Of a DNA stretch of 64,000 nucleotides, positions 1 to 7,639 are shown one piece after another (position 1 is the first letter of the stretch; each line of letters begins with the position of its first letter). The DNA is from Pseudomonas sp. TH31 (lineage in GTDB: Bacteria > Pseudomonadota > Gammaproteobacteria > Pseudomonadales > Pseudomonadaceae): contig NZ_JAEKEZ010000014.1 of the NCBI RefSeq assembly GCF_016650815.1, positions 248,001 through 312,000 of the forward strand, written 5' to 3'. The notes under the pieces are model-generated. The model saw only the letters and a list, made by a program, of their open reading frames with translations, did no database searches and was not told the origin of the DNA. A program made the translations under genes and the position numbers.

Positions 1-501
1 GGCGTACTGTGCGCAGATCGCCCCGAGCAAACCGCCGAGCACCCACGAGGTGTGGCAAAACAGGTTGAAGCCGATCAGGTAACGCACATTGACCGGCGCG
101 CCGCTGCCCAGTTTCACACTGTGGAAGGCGAACGATTCATCGGTCAGCCCGCCGGCATAACACCAGCGCTCGAAACGACTGAGCCCCAACGCCCGCAATG
201 CCTTGGCCATGTAGACCGACATCAGCATGTGCCGCGCGTTGATCAAAAACGTGGTGAGGATAATCGTGGTCAGCGAAGCGCCGCTGGAGATCAGCGCCAA
301 CGCGGCAAACTGCGAAGCGCCGGCATACACGAACAGGCACATCGCGACCGGCAACCACACGGGCAACCCGGCGTTGACGGCCATCAAGCCAAACACGAAC
401 GCCACCGTGAAGTAACCGGCCACTACCGGGCTGGCTTCGGCAAAGGTGCGCGAAGGTTGTGGCTCGACCATCAGCGGCTGGCTGCTGGACGTCTCATTCA
501 T
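1..501 (-). CDS. azlC: AzlC-family branched-chain amino acid exporter subunit (partial, 3' end outside window)
   Basis: Reading leftward from the ATG at 501 gives 167 residues with no stop before the window edge. The product is a hydrophobic inner-membrane protein of the AzlC family, the large subunit of AzlCD-type exporters for branched-chain amino acids or analogues. Family-typical segments are visible: an early YFTVAFVFGLMAV helix, then FVYAGASQFAALAL, then LINARHMLMS and GGLTDESFA. The start overlaps the stop of the upstream acetyltransferase (ATGA), so the two are translationally coupled. The small partner AzlD would be expected just outside the window. The family call is firm; the substrate is inferred. 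Confidence 0.88.
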   Translation of the reverse strand, partial: MNETSSSQPLMVEPQPSRTFAEASPVVAGYFTVAFVFGLMAVNAGLPVWLPVAMCLFVYAGASQFAALALISSGASLTTIILTTFLINARHMLMSVYMAKALRALGLSRFERWCYAGGLTDESFAFHSVKLGSGAPVNVRYLIGFNLFCHTSWVLGGLLGAICAQYA

Positions 502-938
502 AGGTCCCTCTCAAAGGTCGTTTCGCCACGTGGCTCGCAAAAACCCTGGGCAGTCCAAAAGCGTTTGCCGGCAAGGTTAGCATCGTCGACGAACAGGAAC
601 ATCCGCAGCACACCGACCCGCTTCATGTCCGCCGAGGCCGCTTCCACCAGGCGTTGACCCACGCCCTGGGCGCGATATTGCGGGCTCACCGCCAAATGGT
701 TGATGGTGCCACGGCTGCCGAGCATACCGCCCAGCACCGCGCCGACCACTTCGCCACTGAGGTCGAGCGCCAGGTACGCGGTGGTGGTCTTCTGCACCAA
801 CACGCCGCGCAGGCATTTGGCATCCTGCCACTCGCAGAACGACACTTCGTCGAACTGCCGAAAGAAGCGCTCCAGGCGCACGGCATCCTTTGCATTGGCC
901 CGCCACATCATCACTGATGCACAGGCGCTGTCCATGGG
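498..938 (-). CDS. GNAT-family N-acetyltransferase
   Basis: A 146-residue protein of the GCN5-related acetyltransferase fold. The acetyl-CoA site is visible as LAVSPQYRAQGVGQRLVEAA near residues 80-100 (the Q/R-x-x-G-x-G loop), and the C-terminal half ends FWTAQGFCEPRGET, typical of the last strands of the fold. It lies 10 bp after the dioxygenase stop and overlaps the azlC start by four bases, so the three genes form one operon. The start was set at the ATG just after the upstream stop; an ATG-ATG pair 24 bp further in (position 914) is an alternative. The acceptor is unknown. Context suggests a free amino acid or hydroxy-amino acid. Confidence 0.82.
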   Translation of the reverse strand, partial: PMDSACASVMMWRANAKDAVRLERFFRQFDEVSFCEWQDAKCLRGVLVQKTTTAYLALDLSGEVVGAVLGGMLGSRGTINHLAVSPQYRAQGVGQRLVEAASADMKRVGVLRMFLFVDDANLAGKRFWTAQGFCEPRGETTFERDL

Positions 939-948
939 GTCGAGCTGT

Positions 949-1695
949 TCAGCGAACAATGTCGAAAGCGGTCCCGGGCCGCGAGAAGGAAATCGCCAGG
1001 ATTTGCCGGTACGCCATGTCGTGGGAATGGACATTGCGGGCCGGGGTCACGTAGTGACGCATGTCGCGATCGAGGAAGAAGGTGGTGTCGAGAATTTCCT
1101 GATAGGTCGTCGACGCCAGTTGCTCTTCGTGAGCGTTGTAGAGGCGGCTCTCGGCGCCGTCCACATTGTTGCGTCCCCAGAAGTGCACACCGCTGAACGG
1201 GTAACCGTCGCAATGAATACCTTCAGGGGTGATTTCCAGTTGTTTGCCCGGCTTGATCTCGATGCGGATCTGATGGATCTGGCATTGCCAGATTTCATCG
1301 TGCAACTCCGGCGGCAAGACGTTTTTGTACACTTCAAAATCGATGTCGATGAGGCTGCGCATCACCGGCGAATTGATCACTTCATCGGAGAAGTCCTGGA
1401 AGTGGCGAACCATTCCACCGACGTAGCTGTTGTTGGCCTTGGACTGAACATAGGCACGGTGTTCCAGCTGCGTCAAATCGCGGGTCACCGGGTTGTATTC
1501 GAAGTCGCTGTAACGACGGAAACGCATACCGGATTCGGCCTGGCCGTAGTAGCTGTCCGGTTCCATGTTTTCCCAACTTCTGGTCAGTCTGACGAAGTCG
1601 GCGAAATGACCGTAGAGATTGAAGTCACCACCCTGGACGTTGACAAATTTGTCGCGCCTTAGCGATTCGCCAACTTCTCTGTTTAACACGATCAT
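949..1695 (-). CDS. 2-oxoglutarate/Fe(II)-dependent dioxygenase, free amino acid hydroxylase type
   Basis: A 248-residue protein resembling the PF10014 family (2OG-Fe_Oxy_2), which includes the Bacillus L-isoleucine dioxygenase and related hydroxylases of free aliphatic amino acids. The iron site is visible as H161-x-D163 (IHCDGYPFSGVHFWGR) with a distal histidine in RNVHSHDMAYRQIL (H223/H225), followed by SFSRPG, which probably carries the 2-oxoglutarate arginine. The start is the ATG at 1695, preceded by GGAG about 8 nt upstream; an ATG 18 bp earlier lies before that ribosome site. It is the first gene of an operon with an acetyltransferase and an AzlC exporter. The substrate is inferred, not seen. 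Confidence 0.82.
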   Translation of the reverse strand: MIVLNREVGESLRRDKFVNVQGGDFNLYGHFADFVRLTRSWENMEPDSYYGQAESGMRFRRYSDFEYNPVTRDLTQLEHRAYVQSKANNSYVGGMVRHFQDFSDEVINSPVMRSLIDIDFEVYKNVLPPELHDEIWQCQIHQIRIEIKPGKQLEITPEGIHCDGYPFSGVHFWGRNNVDGAESRLYNAHEEQLASTTYQEILDTTFFLDRDMRHYVTPARNVHSHDMAYRQILAISFSRPGTAFDIVR

Positions 1696-1870
1696 TACTA
1701 GTCTCCGCTGCATTTAGCGGCTCAATCTAGTATCTGTAGGATTTTCGGCCCATGAGAAAGAATTTCAGGCATCTCAAGCGTTGCTTGAAGCGCGGTAAAA
1801 AGATCTCTTGAATCGACTTTTTTATGCCAAAAAAAGCGCTTTTAGAACGTTTTCACCAAAATACAGCCAA

Positions 1871-1897
1871 AAAAACCCCGAGCCAGTCGGGGTTTTT
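1871..1897. terminator. Rho-independent terminator
   Basis: Inverted repeat AAAAACCCCGA / TCGGGGTTTTT with a 5-nt loop, ending in T runs on both strands. It lies 29 bp past the stop of the leftward OprD-type porin gene and is the likely terminator for it. Confidence 0.85.
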
Positions 1898-1925
1898 GAG
1901 TGAGTTTTATCCACTCAGCCGATCA

Positions 1926-3212
1926 TCAGAAGATGTTGATCGGGTAATCCACGAACACACGTACTTCGTTACCGCTGACGTTGTACTCGCTGGATTTCTG
2001 CGACACGCGCAGGATCGAGCTGCGCAGTTTCACGCTAAGGTCTTTGGCCGGGCCACTTTGCACGACGTACTTGAACTGGTTGAAGATCTCGCGCTCGGTC
2101 CCGCCTTCGCTGGTGGACGTGGTGATGTTGTCACCGCGCACGTAGGCGAAGTTGTAGCTCAGGCCCGGAACGCCGAAAGCGCCGAAGTCCAGGCCGTAGC
2201 CCAACTGCCAGCTGCGTTCGTCTTCAGCGTTGAAGTCGGACCAGTAGGAGTTGGCCAGGTAGATGGTGTTGCCACCGTCGCCGACACGCCCCTGGTCTTT
2301 CTGGTAGCCGCCGTAGGCGTAGCCCAGGTTGCTGTCGCCAGTGCTGCGCTGGTGAGCGAGGGTGAACGAGTGCGGGCCGGTGGCGAACGTCGCTGCCAGG
2401 CTCCAGATCTTGTTGTCGTCGCCGGTGATCCCGTTTTCGCGGACATAGGCATTGTCCAGCTTGGTGCGGTAGCCGTTGAAGTCCAGGGTCAGGGACTGAT
2501 CCTTGTCGATCGGGAACACGTAGTTGGCATTCACGTATTGCTTCTTCAACACGTCTTCGACGTCGGAAGCGTAAACCGCAGCCTTGAACTGTTCGGTGAA
2601 CTGGTAGCTACCGCCCAATACGTTGATCGACTTCAAGCCACCGCTGTCACGGCCTTCAGCGCTCTTACGCGATTCAGCGGTAAAGCGACCGGCGTTCAGC
2701 ACCAGGCCCTGGATTTCCTTGGAGGTGATCAGCGTGCCGGTGTAGCTTTCTGGCAGCAGGCGCGAGTTGTCGTAGTTCAGCACCGGCAATTCCGGCATCT
2801 GGTCGCCGTAGGTCAGCGTGGTGCTGGACAGACGGAATTTGACCGCTGCGCCGCCCTTGGACAGGTCATTGGCCGGGTTGCCGCTGTCGCCCTTTTTGAA
2901 GAAGTCGATACCTTGGGCACCGCTGCGGTCTTCACTGCGCTCAAGATTGAGTGCGTACAGACCAAACGCATTCACACCGACACCGACGGTGCCTTGGGTG
3001 AAGCCGGACGAGAACGTACCGATGGCCGCTTGGCCCCACTCGGATTTATCCGGGTTGCCGTCTTTGTAGTCACGATTGATGTAGGCGTTGCGCAGCAGCA
3101 CTTTGAGGCTGCTGTCTTCAACAAAACCCTTGGATTGGGCCTGGTCGTTAGCCATGGCTTGTGTAGCGCTCAACATCCCCAGAGCGATCAGGCTGATTCG
3201 CTTGTTCAACAT
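1926..3212 (-). CDS. OprD-family outer-membrane porin
   Basis: A 428-residue precursor of the Pseudomonas OprD/Occ substrate-specific porins, which form an 18-stranded barrel for uptake of amino acids, peptides or carboxylates. It has a signal peptide (MLNKRISLIALGMLSATQAMA), then the family's N-terminal FVEDSSLKVLLRNAYINRD block and KSEWGQA motif, and a C-terminal strand ending DYPINIF with terminal Phe. The start was chosen because AAGGA lies 7 nt upstream; the reading frame extends further upstream without signal-peptide features. A strong terminator follows the gene and another hairpin lies about 80 bp upstream. Which paralogue it is (OprD, OprE or OprQ type) cannot be decided by eye. Confidence 0.93.
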   Translation of the reverse strand: MLNKRISLIALGMLSATQAMANDQAQSKGFVEDSSLKVLLRNAYINRDYKDGNPDKSEWGQAAIGTFSSGFTQGTVGVGVNAFGLYALNLERSEDRSGAQGIDFFKKGDSGNPANDLSKGGAAVKFRLSSTTLTYGDQMPELPVLNYDNSRLLPESYTGTLITSKEIQGLVLNAGRFTAESRKSAEGRDSGGLKSINVLGGSYQFTEQFKAAVYASDVEDVLKKQYVNANYVFPIDKDQSLTLDFNGYRTKLDNAYVRENGITGDDNKIWSLAATFATGPHSFTLAHQRSTGDSNLGYAYGGYQKDQGRVGDGGNTIYLANSYWSDFNAEDERSWQLGYGLDFGAFGVPGLSYNFAYVRGDNITTSTSEGGTEREIFNQFKYVVQSGPAKDLSVKLRSSILRVSQKSSEYNVSGNEVRVFVDYPINIF

Positions 3213-3296
3213 GTTATTTTCCTTATTACCGATTGATACGCGCTGTGCCGAACGGCTGAAATGGCGCTGTCGCGCTCTTTTTTCACCCAAAAACAA

Positions 3297-3335
3297 AAAG
3301 GCCCGCCCACGAAAAATCGCGGCGGGCCTTTTATT
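3297..3335. terminator. Bidirectional hairpin terminator
   Basis: AAAAGGCCCGCC and GGCGGGCCTTTT form a 12-bp stem around a 13-nt loop, with T-rich tails on both strands. It separates the leftward SnoaL-like gene from the leftward porin gene, so it probably ends the former and keeps its transcripts out of the porin leader. Confidence 0.8.
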
Positions 3336-3448
3336 GTTTTGTGAGTCGTGGCGGTCGGCCACAGGCGTTGGCGCGAATCCTATCCGCGCCCTTAACCCTG
3401 TGTCAATTTCATGAATCGTCTGTGAATAGGCGAAAAACGTCTAAGAAA

Positions 3449-3844
3449 TCAGTTGCCTGCGAGCGCCAGTTGTACGGTATGGCTGTCGACGAACTGCTCG
3501 AAGTGGGTGACTTTGCCATCGGCCAAGGTCCACAAATGCGCGACGCGCGCATTCATCGGGCGGCCGGTGGCTTTGTAGGTTGCGCTGTAGTTGCCGTAGG
3601 CAAACACCTTGTCGCCCTGTGCGACGTAGTTCTCGACCTTGAACTGAAAACCTTCCCATTCGGTGGCCAGGCGCTTGAAGACATTTTCGACAATGGCGTC
3701 GAAACCCACGTAGGTGCCGGCGTAGGGAAAACCTGCGGCCTCGGTCCATTGCGCATCAGCGGCCAGGACGGCGGCGGTGTTGCGCGCGTTTTCCTGGGCG
3801 TTCGCGCCTTCGTAAGTGCTTTTGATCAGGCTCAGGTTATCCAT
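3449..3844 (-). CDS. SnoaL-like / NTF2-fold polyketide-cyclase family protein
   Basis: A 131-residue single-domain protein with the SnoaL/ketosteroid-isomerase-like cone fold signature. An N-terminal helix (LIKSTYEGANAQENARNTAA) is followed by an acidic cleft segment (DAQWTEAAGFPYAGTYVG) and the C-terminal strands ARVAHLWTLADGKVTHFEQFVDS. Proteins of this group are often small stress-associated or detoxifying proteins of unknown substrate. It is 18 bp downstream of the thiol oxidoreductase gene on the same strand, so the two are likely co-transcribed. No function beyond the fold can be assigned. Confidence 0.8.
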   Translation of the reverse strand: MDNLSLIKSTYEGANAQENARNTAAVLAADAQWTEAAGFPYAGTYVGFDAIVENVFKRLATEWEGFQFKVENYVAQGDKVFAYGNYSATYKATGRPMNARVAHLWTLADGKVTHFEQFVDSHTVQLALAGN

Positions 3845-3862
3845 GGGTGACTCCAGGTGAAA

Positions 3863-4534
3863 TCAGGGGGCGCAGCCGTCGAGGCCACAGGCTTTAAACT
3901 CGGACGAAGACGCTTGGGTTGGCAGCGACTGACGCAGCCAGGCCGCGAAGGCTTCGGGCTTGCCCAGCCAGGGGCCGATGTCGATCAAGGTGAATTGGCC
4001 ATCCTGTTCCAGGGCGAAGGTGGGGAAGCCCTGGCCGCCGACTTTGGCTAACAGTGCGCGGCTTTCCTTGATGTGGCGATCGGTGTCGACTTGCTCGAAA
4101 GCCGCCTGGAACATTTGAGGTTCGAGGCCCAGACCCGTCGCGAGTTCAAACAACACCGCTTCATCGGCAATGCGTCGCCCTTGCACGTAGTGAGCGGTCT
4201 GCAAACGGCCCAGCAATTCCAGCCCGCGGCCGGCAATCTGCTCGGCGGCGAGCACCGCCGCCGTCGGCGGTGTGGAATCGAAGACTGCGCTTTCATCGCG
4301 CAGCAATCCTTCGAAATAGGCCTCACCGAACGGCTGGCCGGTGTACTCGGCGATGCGTCGATCATGGGGCATCACATAGTTGCGCAAGTGTGGCGAGACG
4401 GTCTGGCGATTGGCGCCGCTCATCATCCCGCCGCCGTGGGCAATCACTGGCAGGACGGTTTGGGCCGCTTGCACCAACGGTTTTGCACCGTAGCACCAGC
4501 CGCACAACGGGTCGTAAATGTAGTGAAGGCTCAT
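3863..4534 (-). CDS. DsbA-family (FrnE-like) thiol oxidoreductase
   Basis: A 223-residue protein with a thioredoxin-fold active site CGWC at residues 11-14 (YIYDPLCGWCYGAKPL), a long helical insert, and the cis-Pro loop GGQGFPTFALEQDG. There is no signal peptide, so it is cytoplasmic, like FrnE-type DsbA relatives. The C-terminus ends FKACGLDGCAP, giving a second cysteine pair at C216 and C221 with CX4C spacing. A SnoaL-like gene follows 18 bp downstream. The upstream region contains a REP palindrome and no divergent gene. The likely role is cytoplasmic disulfide exchange or oxidative-stress defence. Confidence 0.87.
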   Translation of the reverse strand: MSLHYIYDPLCGWCYGAKPLVQAAQTVLPVIAHGGGMMSGANRQTVSPHLRNYVMPHDRRIAEYTGQPFGEAYFEGLLRDESAVFDSTPPTAAVLAAEQIAGRGLELLGRLQTAHYVQGRRIADEAVLFELATGLGLEPQMFQAAFEQVDTDRHIKESRALLAKVGGQGFPTFALEQDGQFTLIDIGPWLGKPEAFAAWLRQSLPTQASSSEFKACGLDGCAP

Positions 4535-4710
4535 GGGAAGGCTCCGGCAAAAAGGTAGGAAAACTCGATGCCGGCAGACTAGCCCTCAGATCGTGTCGGA
4601 AAAACGCCGGAATGGAGGTCAGTCTGTTTCAGGAATCGGTCGAATGCCCGGGTGGCCGGCAACCGCAACGACTTGAGCCCGGAGCGGACCCGACCAGACA
4701 CCACCCAACC

Positions 4711-4800
4711 TGTGGGAGCGGGCTTGCTCGCGAAGAGGCCGTGTCAGTCGATAGAGATGTCGCCTCACCGACCGCTTTCGCGAGCAAGCCCGCTCCCACA
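4711..4800. repeat. REP palindrome, 'GTGGGAGCGGGCTTGCTCGCG' family
   Basis: Two inverted arms of 24 bp (TGTGGGAGCGGGCTTGCTCG continuing CGAA, and its complement) flank about 40 bp of unique sequence. The same arms recur at 23.5, 41.9, 47.7 and 53.8 kb. The rest of the 4535-4888 gap holds no gene that I can support. Confidence 0.9.
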
Positions 4801-4836
4801 TTTGATCTCCAGTGATCAAGAAAAATCTTCGCCCAT

Positions 4837-4869
4837 AAAAAAGCGCCGCCTTCCCGGCAGCGCTTTTAT
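4837..4869 (-). terminator. Rho-independent terminator
   Basis: On the minus strand AAAAGCGCTGCC pairs with GGCGGCGCTTTTTT around a short loop and ends in a T run. It lies about 20 bp past the stop of the small leftward hypothetical gene. Confidence 0.75.
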
Positions 4870-4888
4870 CAATCCGTTGTTTTTCTTT

Positions 4889-5101
4889 TTATCCTTCCAT
4901 CACATCCCACAACGCTTCCAGCTCCGCTTCGCTGAATAAACCAGCGGGGTAGCGCTCGATCATCATCCGGCGCGGATCAGGTTCTCTGATCTGACGCGTT
5001 CCATTGGACTTCAACCAGTGCGCAAGGATCTGGAGCGATTCGCTATTGACTGCCAGGGGATGCAATGTCCGCTCGCTCACTACATTCACTTCGGCGTTCA
5101 T
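4889..5101 (-). CDS. small hypothetical protein (70 aa)
   Basis: Encodes MNAEVNVVSERTLHPLAVNS and a helical remainder ending AGLFSEAELEALWDVMEG, 70 residues, acidic at the C-terminus and without signal peptide or membrane segment. I do not recognise a domain. The ATG at 5101 was chosen because GGGAGAG lies about 9 nt upstream; the frame extends to a TTG at 5143 with no such site. A strong terminator follows directly. The ribosome site and terminator together suggest a real monocistronic gene. Confidence 0.65.
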   Translation of the reverse strand: MNAEVNVVSERTLHPLAVNSESLQILAHWLKSNGTRQIREPDPRRMMIERYPAGLFSEAELEALWDVMEG

Positions 5102-5242
5102 TTCAGCGCTCTCTCCCGGTTTGTGAGCGGCTAACTTATCCAAGGTTTATGACAGAACATCGCAGCTCTCCCCTCCCTGTTTTGCACCATCACAGATACA
5201 AGAGCTGTGCCAATATTTCGCAAGTGTCGATCAGTGGATACA

Positions 5243-5277
5243 AAAAAGCCCGCGGTCCTGACGGGCTGCGGGCTTTC
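5243..5277. terminator. Rho-independent terminator downstream of aguA
   Basis: AAAGCCCGC and GCGGGCTTT form the stem with an inner GGTCCTGACGGGCT loop. On the minus strand it is followed by a T run, consistent with ending the leftward aguBA transcript about 70 bp past its stop. Confidence 0.82.
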
Positions 5278-5345
5278 TCTCATACGCTGTGCGGCAATCG
5301 CTGCCCGGTTGAATATGCAATCAACTCAAGCTGTTACAACCCCAC

Positions 5346-6452
5346 TCACTCCTTGTGCGGCGCGGGCTGCTGTTGGGTAAGGCAGTGGATATTCCCGCCG
5401 CCCAGTAACAGTTCGCGGCCCGGCACCATCACCACTTCGTGCTGCGGGAACAGGCCCTGCAGAATCTCTTTGGCCGGGCCATCCAGCGGATCGTCGAAGC
5501 TTGGCGCGATGATGCCGCCGTTGACGATCAGGAAGTTCACGTAGGAGCCGGCCAGACGAACGGTCGGGTTGCGCTCCTGTGTGCCGTCCACCGGATCGAC
5601 ACCCGCGCACTCTTGCTCGGTCGCATACAGCGGTCCCGGAATCGGCATTTTGTGCACCGTGAATGGGCGACCCTTGGCGTCGGTGCTGCTTTGCAGCACG
5701 TTCATCGCGGCCTGGCAGCGCGGGTAGTTCGGGTCTTGCGGGTCATCGGTCCAGGCCAGCAATACTTCACCTGGGCGCACATAGCAGCAGAAGTTATCCA
5801 CATGACCGTCGGTTTCGTCGTTGAACAAACCGTCCGGCAGCCAGATGATTTTATCCACCGCCAGATTCGCGCCGAGCACCGCTTCGATGTCTGCGCGGTT
5901 GAGGTGCGGATTGCGATTGCGGTTGAGCAGGCATTCTTCGGTGGTGATCAGCGTGCCTTCGCCGTCGACGTGAATCGAACCGCCTTCGAGCACGAAGCCC
6001 TCGGTGCGGTAGCGCTGGCTGCGCTCGATTTCGAGGATCTTGCCGCCGACCTGCGAGTCACGGCTCCACGGCGAGTACAGGCCGCCGTCAAAACCGCCCC
6101 AGGAGTTGAAGTCCCAGTTCACCCCACGGACTTCACCACTGTTATTGATGACGAAGGTCGGGCCGGTGTCGCGGACCCAGGCGTCGTCGCTGGACATCTC
6201 GACCACACGAATATTCGGCACATCCAGACGGGCACGGGCGTTTTCGTACTGGCCGGCGGAAACCGCGACGGTCACCGGCTCAAAACGGGCGATGGCCTTG
6301 GCCACTGCGACGTGCGCGGCTTGCGCCGGTTTGCCGCCCAGGCGCCAGTTGTCCGGGCGCTCGGGCCAGATCATCCAGGTCTGGGTTTGTGCTGCCCACT
6401 CGGCCGGCATGTAGAAGCCGTCGGCGCGTGGGGTGCTGTGTAAAGTGCTCAT
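5346..6452 (-). CDS. aguA: Agmatine deiminase
   Basis: A 368-residue enzyme of the guanidine-modifying (pentein) superfamily that converts agmatine to N-carbamoylputrescine and ammonia in the arginine decarboxylase route to putrescine. Visible landmarks: [12 protein letters not shown] near residues 89-100, the EGGS loop at 156-159, [10 protein letters not shown] with the catalytic histidine H217, and the C-terminal GGGNIHC with the nucleophilic C357. The start at 6452 lies 4 bp after the aguB stop, so the pair is co-transcribed and probably coupled. The length matches the family. The order aguB-aguA is that of Pseudomonas aguBA. Confidence 0.96.
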   Translation of the reverse strand: MSTLHSTPRADGFYMPAEWAAQTQTWMIWPERPDNWRLGGKPAQAAHVAVAKAIARFEPVTVAVSAGQYENARARLDVPNIRVVEMSSDDAWVRDTGPTFVINNSGEVRGVNWDFNSWGGFDGGLYSPWSRDSQVGGKILEIERSQRYRTEGFVLEGGSIHVDGEGTLITTEECLLNRNRNPHLNRADIEAVLGANLAVDKIIWLPDGLFNDETDGHVDNFCCYVRPGEVLLAWTDDPQDPNYPRCQAAMNVLQSSTDAKGRPFTVHKMPIPGPLYATEQECAGVDPVDGTQERNPTVRLAGSYVNFLIVNGGIIAPSFDDPLDGPAKEILQGLFPQHEVVMVPGRELLLGGGNIHCLTQQQPAPHKE

Positions 6453-6456
6453 GGGA

Positions 6457-7335
<879 letters not shown>

Positions 7336-7536
7336 GAATCATCTCCTGGGCAATTGCTTGAAGGTCGAGTGTGAGGTCGACCGATGACAGAACGAGAAGC
7401 ACCGGGCGTGGTTGATCACGCCGTGGGCAGTGGCGACTTTATAGCCGATAAATATCGGCTTTAAAAGCTACAACAACTCCATCCGTCTAAATAAAAGCAA
7501 ATTAACCAGATAATAATCGAATTTAAACCCTGCCCC

Positions 7537-7626
7537 TGTGGGAGTGAGCCTGCTCGCGGTAGCGGTGGACCAGCCAGCATCAATGGCGCATGTTCCACCG
7601 CTACCGCGAGCAGGCTCACTCCCACA
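7537..7626. repeat. REP palindrome, variant 'GTGGGAGTGAGCCTGCTCGCGGTAGC'
   Basis: Inverted arms beginning TGTGGGAGTGAGCCTGCTCG and continuing CGGTAGCGGTGG flank about 25 bp of unique sequence. It differs from the common GAGCGGGCTTGC type in the arm core (GTGAGCC for GCGGGCT) and has longer pairing arms. Confidence 0.88.
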
Positions 7627-7639
7627 ATGGATCAGGTGT

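Noticed and set aside
4694..4803. Short frames running through REP palindromes as genes
   Set aside because: Frames starting or ending in REP sequence (for example near 4.7, 24.9, 33.6 and 58.7 kb) encode repeat-derived peptides with no independent start signals.
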